Assembly: GCA_944739405.2 (NCBI GenBank)
Contig: OX123182.2
Location: 103,519,279 to 103,583,278, forward strand
Direction: 5' to 3'
Length of the DNA stretch: 64,000 bases
Origin: Euclidia mi
Taxonomy: Eukaryota; Arthropoda; Insecta; Lepidoptera; Erebidae
Part shown: piece after piece, positions 33,182 to 43,110 of the stretch
How positions within the stretch are numbered: the first letter of the stretch is position 1
Layout of the letters: every line of letters begins with the position of its first letter
Translations under genes and position numbers: made by a program
The notes under the pieces: model-generated
What the model saw: the letters and a program-made list of their open reading frames with translations, nothing else
Told to the model about the DNA's origin: nothing
Databases searched by the model: none

Positions 33182-33619
33182 ACAATTGAATATAGGAGCG
33201 ATAAACAAGAAGCGAAGGAAGTTATTCGGAAGTGTTTAGTGAAGTGGAAAAGTGTTCGAAGTAAGTGTGTTTTATTAGTGCTGAGAATTAAGTGTGAATA
33301 ATGTGTTTTATTAGTGTTGAAAAAAGTTAAGTACTCAACTTAAGTAAGTCAATACTTAGAGTAAATAGAAGATCTTAGTTGTATACGTCGTGGGTGGATT
33401 GATTGATTTTACTGAGAAAATGTTGCCGGGTGTATTGATGTCTTACTGCTGGTTTGATAATTAATATAGGTGATTGCCAGAAATCGGACGTAATTATTAC
33501 GTTAAAGACATAATTATATTATTTATGTCTGCATTGTTGTTCAAAACTCGAAGAACTCAAAGTTTCAAAACTCTATTCTAGGTGATGCCGGCTTTTCTTT
33601 CTCTTCTTCTTCATGCTAA

Positions 33620-33800
33620 GTTGCTGTCATAGCCTTTCGCAGTATTGACTGAGTGGACTGAGTCCTCTCCTTATTTGCATCACAATAATATCGTGTGTTA
33701 ACAGGAAACTTAGTCTACTATACATTCCACGCTGGCTAGTCGGGTTTGTATGGTCTGATGTAAAAATGTTCCGTCGCTTCGCGGAGAAACTATGTACCTC
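33620..33800 (+). repeat. Dispersed repeat (type S4), partial
   Basis: AGCCTTTCGCAGTATTGACT, GAGTCCTCTCCTTATTTGCA and CCACGCTGGCTAGTCGGG correspond to blocks of the S4 copies at 23796 and 46990. It is diverged and lacks the 3' block. Confidence 0.55.
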
Positions 33801-35305
33801 TGAGTATTTTACTTAATCACCTACTACGATACCCACTAAATGAAATGACGTAGTGACAGATCGTATTCTACATTCATACACGGACTATTCTACATAGAAG
33901 CAATTCATACTTAGTACAAATTTTTGAAGCCCCTTTGAAAATTCAATGACATTACTGAACAGAATTATTATAAAGAAAATAATATAAATAACCTCTCCTT
34001 GGATATAAGAAAAAGGGATAATAATAATTATATAACACAGCGTACAAGAATTAAATAAATTAGCATAATATATAAACCTAAATGTCGAAATATAAATATC
34101 ATCAACGAAATGTATCGTCTTCCCTCATTCGTTGCCACCCACTCTCATACATCATTATAGCAACAAACTTTATACACAACAAAAACATTATCGATGCCTT
34201 TCACATTTGTTCTTTATGTTAATTTGGATAATATATGAAAAAAATGGGGTGTTGGACTTTCCTGGTTACAATGTAAAGCTGCCTCGGTTAAAATTACCTT
34301 TGATTCAAGGAATGTATTTTTTGTAGAAAGTTTCGATTTTACTTGCGATCAACTTTAACCGATGTATATACCAATACTTAATGTATGGTTATGTTAATTT
34401 TATGTAATTATTTTAATGTTTTAAATTAATTTGAAGCACCACAAAGTTGCTTTCCAAACAATTAGTAGCTCATCAAATAAGAACATTGAACCCTTCATCT
34501 CCTTGCAAAACCGCATGCAAAAGCAATGTTAAACACATTGCTTTAATTATTTTTTATTATTAATTATAGCCTAAATCTAGAACTCAATCTTATATTATAT
34601 TTAGTCCCTGTTTTATATGAGGCATTTTTAGTCTTAATATATGTATAAACGTGTCCATGTCTTATAGTCAATATTCGTACATAGAATAATAATTATTGTT
34701 ATAATTGACAATTAATTGTTTCGTCAAATTTGGTCGCAAATTGTATAGAAAAATGATATCTGACATTTTCAGCCAGCGTGATTAATGCTTAGCTCCCAGA
34801 CAGACACTAAGTATGTAAAATTATTCAAGAAGCACGTTTGTTTTACGTTCATTACAAGGTCTTCTAATAAAATCTACGGCTTTCTTGTAAAGCATTTCCA
34901 GATTTATGCCTATTTTAGGAAGGGTAGGCGAGAGTCGTATTGTGCGACCAAACTTTTATAACTTAGGTTTTATGTGCTTTTATTATATTATAGAAATAGA
35001 TATTATCGCTCATAGCTTTAACAACACCTACGGTATCAATCATTGCAGCATACAGCACTTAGCCTACGCCAGATGTAAAAAACAAAAACATATTTTTGAG
35101 AAAAACATATCCCTTCTAGAAATATGGGATATATTTCTATTTTGTAAAGAAATGAGTACGCACCGGTCATCTGTCCAGCTATATCAAAGTTGTAGAGAAT
35201 TATCAGCACAGTAATATGACGACTGCTTGGGTGAGATCACACACTCGGGGTCCACTTACAAGTCTAGTTGGATTTACCTGAATTGACTTAATGTATAGTG
35301 TACTA
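33801..35305. other. AT-rich sequence, nothing recognised
   Basis: The only ORF of note (34906-35214 on +, 102 codons) has no recognised motif. No element terminus or RNA gene was found. Confidence 0.35.
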
Positions 35306-35405
35306 ACTATTGCCCGCGGCTTCGCTCACGTTAAATTCGGGGTAGCACAAAACTCCTTCATCGCTCGATAGTAATGTTCTTTTTAATTGTTTTCATAGGG
35401 ACTAA
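35306..35405 (-). mobile_element. Helitron-related fragment
   Basis: ACTATTGCCCGCGGCTTCGC and the following TTAAATTCGGGG match the terminal region of the Helitron at 10476-11119. The rest of that element is absent. It directly precedes another Helitron. Confidence 0.5.
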
Positions 35406-35613
35406 TCTTAACATAAAAAATCCTTGCGTTACTGACTGACTGACAGACACGCTACAGCCGAAACTATTGGGCGTAGTAACCTGAAATTTGGCATGTATGT
35501 TCCTTGGGGACCGTAGGGGTGCACTAAGAAGGGATTTACCGAAATTCCCACGGGATCGGCCAAAACGGGTAAATTTAAAAAAAAAAGCAGGCGTAGCTGC
35601 TGGCGTCCTCTAG
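35406..35613 (+). mobile_element. Non-autonomous Helitron (H1 type)
   Basis: It runs from TCTTAACATAAAAAATCC at 35406 to CTAG ending at 35613, with A before and T after. The GC-rich 3' region (GCAGGCGTAGCTGCTGGC) can form the short hairpin expected upstream of a Helitron 3' end. Internal blocks such as CCTTGGGGACCGTAGGGGTG and CCCACGGGATCGG are shared with 39420-39630. Confidence 0.75.
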
Positions 35614-35644
35614 TAAGAAATATAACCGCAAGAAGTATTTAAAA

Positions 35645-35672
35645 CATCATACAATTTTATTTAAACGGGTCT
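35645..35672. repeat. 28-bp inverted repeat, left arm (partner 36734-36761)
   Basis: CATCATACAATTTTATTTAA followed by ACGGGTCT is the exact reverse complement of 36734-36761. The arm includes the complement of the ATGATG that starts the Penelope ORF elsewhere (20159). Confidence 0.95.
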
Positions 35673-35924
35673 TATTCGCGATATTTAATTAATTTAAGGT
35701 ATAAATACCTATATTTACCGACGTTTCGGCCGTCTTACAACAGCCTTGGTCGCGGCAGGACTGATGTCATCTCAGCGTCGTCCTTGTGAAGCGCGGGTTT
35801 CGGCAGCTACCCTCACTTGTTTTTTATTTTTATCCGAACTGTCGGTACGTCGACACACAACACTTATGACGTCTACACACTAATGAGCTGTGTTACTGCG
35901 GCGGGGTTTACATTTGTTGATTAC

Positions 35925-36733
35925 TGGATTCCAAGTTGTAGACAGTCTGTATCCATCTTCCCGGTTGAAATTTTATGTTTTTTGATTTCAACCGCTTCAC
36001 GTACTATCCTGGAGTAATAGTGACGATCGGCAGATAAGACCTTTGGTTGATGTAATTCGATCCAGTGGTTTGTTCCAGACTCCAACAAATGCTCAGCTAT
36101 GGCAGACTTGTTAATTTGTGGGTTTTTTACAGCTGCGATATGTTCCTTGACCCTTTCAGCGATGGTTCGTTTGGTCTGTCCGATATAAGAACTACCACAA
36201 CTGCAGTCGACCTTGTAGACGCCAGGTGTTTGTAGAGGAATAACATCCTTCGGGGTGCGCAGATTGTGTGCTACCTTGGAGAGCGGACTATATACAGTCT
36301 TTATGGAGTATTTCTGTAGTACCTACTGTTCCAACTTTGTCCGTCACTCCCTTTATGTAAGGCATGTAAGCCGGTACTCTGCTTACTTCTGGTTTACGGT
36401 CTTTCCTCTGCAGACGTTGTATCTTCTTGTTGAATCCGTTGCACCTAAGTACCTCCTGGACATTTGACAGCTCACTGTTCAAATGTTCAGGGTCACAGAG
36501 GTCATACGCTCTGTTTACTAGTGAAGTTACTACGGATTTCAAGGGTCGCGGGTGATGATGCGAGTAAGCGTTGAGATACCTATCTGTGTATGTCGATTTT
36601 CTATAAACGGTGTGTCCCAAGGTACCGTTTTCCCTCACTGTCACTTTTACGTCGAGAAAGGGTAATGACCCGTCTGCCTCTGCGTCTGCTGTTGTATGGA
36701 GTTTAAGCTATTTGCGAACTGTTCTACATCTTC
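35925..36733 (-). pseudogene. Penelope-like RT C-terminus and GIY-YIG endonuclease
   Basis: The minus-strand ORF from 36644 reads LGHTVYRKSTYTDRYLNAYS, HHPRPLKSVV and LVNRAYDLCDPEHL, the conserved end of a Penelope RT. After a frame change near 36300 it continues TVYSPLSKVAHNLR, then the nuclease: GVYKVDCSCGSSYIGQTKRT, ERVKEHIAAVKN, KSAIAEHLLESGTNH and REAVEIKKH. The GIY-YIG core (GVY, YIG), the Arg, the Glu of IAEH and the Asn are retained. A frameshift near 35925 affects the last residues. Upstream, SLPFLDVKV is visible in another frame at about 36650. The polymerase catalytic core is missing, so the copy is dead. Confidence 0.85.
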
Positions 36734-36821
36734 AGACCCGTTTAAATAAAATTGTATGATGTATACAAATCGCGAAAGTTTAAAATCGATTATTTAAAAC
36801 ATTTCTGTAAACAGTATTTTT

Positions 36822-37370
36822 AGAGTTCCGTAGTCAAAAATGACTAAACACGGAATCCTTATAGACGCACTATGTCTGTCAGCCTATCCGTACATCATAG
36901 CCACTTTATGCCGAAACTATTCAGTTTACACATTTGAAAATTGGTAGGTAGATGTATTCTGTGAACCGCTTTACGAAGTTATAGAAAATAAAAAATATTG
37001 AATATTAAGGGGGGCTCTTCATACATTGACTGATGTGGAAAATTGGTCGTTAAAAATTACTGTGAGGTTCCTAAAACCATTGTTTTTCAAAGTCAATCGT
37101 TTGAAAGATATACGGTTCCAAAGTGGTAAAATGGGTGTGTGTGTCCCTCTAACTTTTAAAGAAAGAGAGTGAAAAATCTAAAAAAAAATATGCTGTAGAT
37201 CGTTAAAAAACTTCCGACGAAAATTGGTTTGAACGATATGTAGTCAGCAGTTTTTGAAATAAAGCATATCTTAAAAACCGCAAATATAGCTTTATCGTTT
37301 ATACAAATACTATTAATAGTTAGTCGAAGATAATGGCTATGGTAAGTAGATATCTCCACTACGGAACCCT
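36822..37370. mobile_element. TIR-type repeat element (foldback/MITE-like)
   Basis: The left end AGAGTTCCGTAG and right end CTACGGAACCCT are imperfect terminal inverted repeats about 549 bp apart. The interior has blocks such as TGTCTGTCAGCC and long AT tracts, widely seen in lepidopteran genomes. A second member of this kind is at 56679-57119. No transposase is encoded. Confidence 0.55.
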
Positions 37371-37889
37371 TCATTGTGAATAGCTTTTATAATGTTTCGT
37401 CCTAGGTGTTACTTATAGCCGTTTGCCATTACAAAGCTTTGGTTCATTATGATTCTACATTAACAGGAGGAACACCAACGTTCAGTCTCAAGTTGCGTGA
37501 AGGTACTCCTGATAATTGTAGGGATTTCAGAAATTCTATAGCGTACGAAGAAACTTGGTCTGTATTCATGACATTATCTACTTTGCATACAGTCAAATGT
37601 AAAGTCATGGTCCGATATATCTTTATACACACTTTCGCATTATTTATGAGTAAAGAATATTGGTTCAGCCGGTTTAGCGTGAAATTGGTACATACATACA
37701 TACCCGTTTTCGCATTTATACCTAAAATTAGTAGGGATAAGCCAAGGCTGTTACAATAATTATTCATTTATTAGTTTATAAAGTAAGCGAACGAAGTATG
37801 ACAGTGCACCATATGACAATGTATAATGTGACAGTACCGACAGATAGCACATGCGCAGCACCCAATTCTTACAGCGCATGCGTTCTTAC
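37371..37889. other. Unrecognised spacer
   Basis: Overlapping ORFs on both strands (37406-37759 and 37767-37447) have no recognised motif. CATACATACATACCCG near 37690 resembles an internal block of other repeats. Confidence 0.3.
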
Positions 37890-38092
37890 TGTCAATAGGT
37901 AGGAGGTTTGTCCCTACAAACTTAACTAACGACCCTCTCTAAAATCCATCCCAGATTACTTTTTGCATTTTATTATATCCTATCTGTTTTTCCTGGTTCT
38001 AAGATACCTCCCCACGAATTTTCAGCCAAATCGGTTCAGCCGTTCTTGAGTTATAAATAGTGTAACTAACATGACTTTCTTTCATATATAGA
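37890..38092 (-). mobile_element. Helitron 5' portion (tandem partner)
   Basis: On the minus strand it starts TCTATATATGAAAGAAAGTC at 38092. For about 200 bases it matches the start of the next Helitron (38706 down to 38510), including CGGCTGAACCGATTTGGCTG. Its 3' end was not found. It abuts the CTAG of the neighbouring copy with no gap. Confidence 0.65.
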
Positions 38093-38706
38093 CTAGCTGA
38101 CCCCGCGAGCTCTGTTCCGCCTTAGAGACAATCAATAAGCAGATCTTGGATTTTATTAAGTTTATTTTTTTAATGGGAAATACAAATAAAAAATATATTG
38201 ATTCATTATTGTTCATTAAATACATTACCCTACAAACTTCGACCCTCTCTAAAATGGCCTCATTTTAGAGAGGGTCGAAGATACCCTGGTACTTTTCAAT
38301 ATCCTAAGCTACATTGAGATATTTTAAAGCTGCAGGATGTCTGTAGCTTTATGCTTCTTTGGTATCTACGTTTCCTGCGCATGCGTTGATTCTTTCAATA
38401 CTTTTCAATATCCTAAGTTACAATGAGATATTTTAAAGCTGCTCAAAAGAAAATAAAAAATGTCTCTAGCTTTATACTCCCCAGGTACTTTTCCTGCGCA
38501 TGCGTTTTATCTTTCAATAGGTAGATTTGTCCCTACAAACTTCGACCCTCCCTACAATCCCTCCCAGTCTATTTTTTGCAACTAATTGTATACTATGTGT
38601 TTTCCTGGTTCTAATCTACCTCCCCATCAATTTTCAGCCAAATCGGTTCAGCCGCTCTTGAGTTATAAATAGTGTAACTAACACGACTTTCTTTTATATA
38701 TATAGA
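38093..38706 (-). mobile_element. Non-autonomous Helitron with internal duplications
   Basis: It runs on the minus strand from TCTATATATATAAAAGAAAG at 38706 to CTAG at 38093-38096. The 3' region contains the complement of GACCCCGCGAGCTCTGTTCC. Inside are a tandem duplication of about 105 bases (38291-38398 and 38399-38520, both with TTTTCAATATCCTAAG and GCGCATGCGTT) and a 19-bp hairpin at 38237-38280. Confidence 0.7.
38237..38280. repeat. Perfect 19-bp inverted repeat
   Basis: The arms CTTCGACCCTCTCTAAAAT (38237-38255) and ATTTTAGAGAGGGTCGAAG (38262-38280) enclose GGCCTC. The left arm repeats sequence found at 37920-37945 and 38539-38560 in the same Helitron pair. Confidence 0.95.
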
Positions 38707-38876
38707 TGTAGTATAATTATAGTCAATGTAGTTACTAGATCATTTGGTTTAAATGCACCTAATCTCAGTCAAACCAATATATCGCGATAAAATTCATAAA
38801 CTGTATTTTAATTTCATTGTGTAACATTCGCATATACCCAAGAAGATAATTATTGTGAATCGACTTTTTCCAAAGC

Positions 38877-39118
38877 AACTGCCATCTGACCGCCGCAACC
38901 CAAAAGGACCAGTGTCAGTAAATTCAAGGGTACCGACTCACTATAAAGACTGTCAAAGATCTTGGGAGCTGGCACCGACGGGGTGATGGTTTCACGTGCT
39001 CTCTGCGAGTATGATTAACGATTTAATACGCACATGACTTCGGAAAGTCAGTGGTGCGCGCCGCGATAATGAATACCCTATGAATGGCAATCTATTGGTT
39101 TCTCCACCAGTCTATCAC
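38877..39118 (-). repeat. tRNA-derived SINE (type S2), partial
   Basis: It contains CCATCTGACCGCCGCAACCC, AAGACTGTCAAAGATCTTGG and GGAAAGTCAGTGGTGCGCGC of the S2 body. A decayed tRNA-like head ends near 39118. The tail third is missing. Confidence 0.7.
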
Positions 39119-39419
39119 TTTGTTTATATATGTATCAATGCGATACGAGTCAAATCCTCATAGTTATCGAAGTTTATGTGTTTCTAAGTCCGCAATAATC
39201 CTTCTATTGCGGGCTAAACTAAACAATAGAACGTTCAAACTAATAGCCGACCACTTATACATATAAACGTTTAGCAATATCTTCATGGAAATAACATTCA
39301 GTAAGTTAGCATATGGGTATGTTGTAATTACTGCGATCAGATTATATTGGGTCGTAATACTTATATAAAACTTCATATGACCTTCGAAGTTTAAACAGAA
39401 ATAATATCCATGAAGCTAA

Positions 39420-39630
39420 TCTATATATATAAAATCCTTGCGTTACTGACTGACTGACAGACAAGCTACAGCCGAAACTACTCGCCGCAAGAAGCTGAAA
39501 TTTAGCATGTATGTATATTCCTTGGGGACCGTAGGGGTGCACTAAGACGGGATTTCCCGAAATTCCCACGGGATCGGTCAAAACGGGAAATTCGAAAATA
39601 TGTGCGTGCGAAGCCGCTGGCGTCAACTAG
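39420..39630 (+). mobile_element. Non-autonomous Helitron (H1 type)
   Basis: The 211-bp element starts TCTATATATATAAAATCC at 39420 after A and ends GGCGTCAACTAG at 39630 before T. These are the textbook lepidopteran Helitron termini. The hairpin-forming GCGAAGCCGCTGGC lies just upstream of the end. It is closely similar to 35406-35613. Confidence 0.85.
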
Positions 39631-41824
39631 TTTGGTCATAAATATTAATTCATCCCTTGCAACCCTCGCGATTGTTGGTAAAAATCTACTTTATTCTCTT
39701 CGAGTATATATTACTTTTAAGTTTTATCTCAAACTGTTTAGTAGTTAATTCTGGATAGAGTTACAAACATACATTTTTATCAACGCTTTTTATTGCTTTC
39801 GTTGCCAGCAGATAGACCTGCCTCACCACCTATTGATATGCAAATAATAACTAATACATCACTGTGTTTCTTAGCATTACAGAAGAAATGTCAAGGAAGC
39901 ACACTCAAGTCAGAGTAATAAGTTACAAGCCCGGATGATTTTACCATTCACTACACTGAACAACGTTCCAAGAAATTAGACTAAAATAGGTGAACTAATC
40001 CCTAAATTTCGGTTAGTCTAACGAAAATTAAGGAGCACACTTGAAAGACTTTACTGGCAACTCGCTATCAACTAACAACTTTTTGGCGCCACACAATAGT
40101 GATCGATAATGGCAACACTAAAATGCTACGAATATTCTCGTTAGCTGAAATTCTGTCATATTTGGTAATACTTGCGAACGCATCCCGGGCTTCAAGACGC
40201 CTAAGTCTTGGATGCAAAAGGGATAACGCTAGGACGACGATGATGCATATACACGTCTACAGCACTCCGATTTTGGATTTCTCTTCAAGTTTACGAATTT
40301 ATTGGCACTTTTTATGCAGCCTCTTTTTTCCAGTAAGTAATAGTATGAATAATGTAGATGACTAACGCTCTCATACATTACATCTTTAAAAGTACCACTA
40401 AAAATTCTATTGCTAAATACGTAAACAAATCCGCCCGACTTCATATTATTATATCATACAAAGCTTAACTATATGGCTGATTGTAAAATGCAGAGATGGA
40501 TATAAAAGGCTCTCAATACCAGTAAACTCGGTATTATTAAAGTTGCTTTAACGCAGACTATAATTATTCCTTGCTTTTTGTGTGGCTTTTCAAGCAATTA
40601 ATGTTCACCTAAGAATCAATAAATCACTGCCATCAAAATCATATATACTAGGTGAAACAGGCAGATTAGCACTTGTAATTGCACATCCATTACTTTTATA
40701 TATCAGAAAAAGCAACAGGCATAGACGTCAGTTTATATCTACACAACACGGCCGATCAAATGTTGTACTTCATTTTAACATTCCTCTATGTAAAGTATGA
40801 TATCTAAACCACTAACACGAAAGGTGAAACATTCCACATAAGCTATTTGGGTCGACAACAAATCATAGCCTTACGCCTAAATATCCCCAAGAAGCAAAGA
40901 TGGTGAAATTCATATTAACTATGTTTAGAGAATATGTTCCACGTTACCTAACTTGTTACCTAACTTTGCCTCTATCAATCATCGTTGTCCTACAAAAAAA
41001 TATTACAAAGTATAATAAAATGTAATTTTGTCGCCAACTGAATTTAGATTTTCTATCGTTCGCAAACTGATGTATGAGGTACGTTCAAGCGACGGACACC
41101 TGACACTAGCGGGATCAGCTCGTAGTAACAACAATGCCACGCAACAACTTGTCGTATTTAACGGCGAGGCGGCTGATTAAACTACTACGCTATAAATCTA
41201 ATCAAGGTGATATGTTTACTTACAATTGGTCTTTTCTTGACGTACTAAAGTCTGAAAACAATGGCTAAAACTACCATTAAATCTGTAACGAAAAGTTACT
41301 TAAGTATTTACAATTGGCTACAATAAAAACACACGCCAGAGGTCATTGAAGTAGACCAAGAAATCAGGACAACAAAAAATACTTCAATGTTTATTTTATT
41401 TTGTCTGGCAGTTTCGAATCGGGGACGTGGCCTATATACGCCAGAGGCAACACTTAAATTAAGCCTACAATAAGCCGTGGAAAACGCCTTGTTTCCAATA
41501 GATCTAGAAGTGAGACATCGGCGAACAATTAAGAAAATTGTGTTAAATATTGTTTGATCTGTTTGTATTCTTTGGAAACTATGTTAAATTAATTACACGC
41601 TGAAAAGAATCCTTAATGCTGTCATTTTCAGAAAAATAATACATCAAAAGCTAACTTACGCCTAATTTCAAATAACGACTGGGTAGTGGTTTAACAATCG
41701 TTTATTTTATTTTCAAGTAATAACTACTCCGCGTAACACTGCGTCGTGTGGTGCGGGGTTGGATACCCTTTAACACTTTGCAGTTCCTTGTGTCTGTTCG
41801 TCTATGTTTATAATAGAGCATATA
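39631..41824. other. Mostly unrecognised; S2 SINE tail at 40187-40245
   Basis: 40187-40245 carries the S2 3' end (GACGCCTAAGTCTTGGATGC through GGGATAACGCTAGGACGACG). Elsewhere there is AT-rich sequence with no recognised gene, including short ORFs at 40099-40365 and 40582-40800 without motifs. Confidence 0.4.
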
Positions 41825-42077
41825 GGACTGCCTCCGTGGTCGAGTGGATAGCGTATGCGACTGCTGGTCGGAGATCCCGGGTTCGATTCCCGGGCCAGGC
41901 AAAAATGTTACTGGGTTTTTCCGAATTCTCAGTAGCAGCACGGAGTCTGGTGATGTGCCCGATAATGGCAATAGGCTCGTCCCCTATTACGTAAGACCTG
42001 AAAATTCATGGCGAAATGTGGGTGTAATATTTACATCTCTGCCTACACCTTCGGGGATACAGGCGTGAGTCTATAAA
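41825..42077 (+). repeat. tRNA-derived SINE (type S1), full length
   Basis: GGACTGCCTCCGTGGTCGAG starts the tRNA-like head. The A-box-like TGGTCGAGTGGATAGCG and a perfect-looking B-box region, GGGTTCGATTCCCGGG, are present. The body ends AGGCGTGAGTCTATAAATAA. It is the best-preserved S1 copy and a good reference for the other three. Confidence 0.9.
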
Positions 42078-42924
42078 TAACAAAAATGAAAAATATTGCA
42101 CATAGTAAAAAAAAATCAGACACATGTATCGGAATCGAAACATTACACAGTCAGCATTTACTGGCCCCACGTTCTTAGAGATTAAGAACTACTTAGAATT
42201 TTGGGACACTAGAAAAGAAGTTTCGACTCTTCTCATACAAAAGGGTCATCTATCATCAAAATCCATCAAAAGTAAAGACTGTGATACAGAAGAGCCCTAA
42301 CCACCATGTACTATACAGCGCATACATATGCTTACAGTTGTCTTTTTTCTTTTACATTGTTGTTAATAGTGTATCCAAAAGCATCTAAAATCGAATAGCA
42401 ACTTATAAAATAAAGATAGCCAAAAAATTCAAATTGGACTGACGTTCTAACTAGGATTGGGACAACGGTTGGATGCAAGTGGCTTCGAAATCTGTATGGC
42501 AAACCTGTATGGAGTAAGAATATATTCAGCCGTGGACGCCTTTGGGCTGAAACTATGGTAATGATTACTAAAACAAGGAGGGAAGGTTCGTTACAGCTTA
42601 GGCTTTGCGTGCTTTAATCACAGAAAAATATCTACTTTTATTTGGCATTCCAATTTTAATCTAGGAGTTCGTGGGCAGTACGTAAATTTATGCACCAAGG
42701 TAGTGTGATCTAACGAGAAACTCTCTAAATCAACTGGAATGATACAAAGCGCACTACTTTACTCCACATTTTCATAACACTTTATGTGCACACATGGAAC
42801 TTCATATTTCAGTTCACTTGTCAGATAAATCACACACACATACACACACATGGCTGCAATGTCTTACATCCCCTATTATACCCTATTTAGGTCGTAGGAA
42901 CGGAATGGGAAAATGTTTGCGATA
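42078..42924. other. Unrecognised spacer
   Basis: No ORF, SINE head or element terminus was recognised. A short CA-rich run occurs at 42831-42850. Confidence 0.35.
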
Positions 42925-42967
42925 AAACGATAAAAAAAGTAAACCATTAGTTTACTTTTTTATCGTT
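42925..42967. repeat. Inverted repeat (about 18-bp arms)
   Basis: AAACGATAAAAAAAGTAAA (42925-42943) pairs with TTTACTTTTTTATCGTTT (42951-42967), with one A:T length difference and a 7-base loop. It abuts the LINE-5'-like segment. Confidence 0.85.
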
Positions 42968-42968
42968 T

Positions 42969-43110
42969 GTGATATGTGTGAGCCCTTCCAAGCCCACGCG
43001 AAGCGTCCACTCCCGGGATCTCTCTTAGCTTCACCGCGGGTGTCCAAGCCATGGTTACTGACTCCCCACCACGACAAGGTGGAGATCCCACGGGGGCATC
43101 AGTCTTGTCC
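42969..43110 (-). repeat. LINE-5'-end-like repeat (partner of 32447-32590)
   Basis: The reverse complement contains AGTAACCATGGCTTGGACAC, AGAGAGATCCCGGGAGTGGA and GTGGGATCTCCACCTTGTCG, matching the 32.45 kb copy in order and spacing. One frame gives MAWTPAVKLREIPGVDASRG. No adjacent RT or endonuclease was found. Confidence 0.6.

Larger units (their letters stand above)
35645..36791 (-). mobile_element. Penelope-like retroelement, 5'-truncated, with inverted head
   Basis: On the minus strand the order is: an inverted ORF-start block at 36734-36791, the RT C-terminal part from 36733, the GIY-YIG nuclease, then a terminal region (35776-35645) with GGTATTTATACC and a CGAAACGTC core. A perfect 28-bp inverted repeat bounds it. 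Penelope-like elements are known for such partial inverted terminal copies. Confidence 0.8.

Noticed and set aside
35817..36467. Plus-strand ORFs of 66 and 70 codons
   Set aside because: They are antisense to the Penelope GIY-YIG and RT coding sequence.
38237..38280. GC-containing hairpin as a transcription terminator
   Set aside because: Rho-independent terminators do not apply to this eukaryotic sequence. The hairpin derives from the Helitron's own repeated block.
41825..41905. tRNA-like sequence with good A and B boxes
   Set aside because: It continues directly into a SINE body found at three other loci and lacks a clean acceptor end, so it is a SINE head and not a tRNA gene. The same holds for the S2 and S3 heads.
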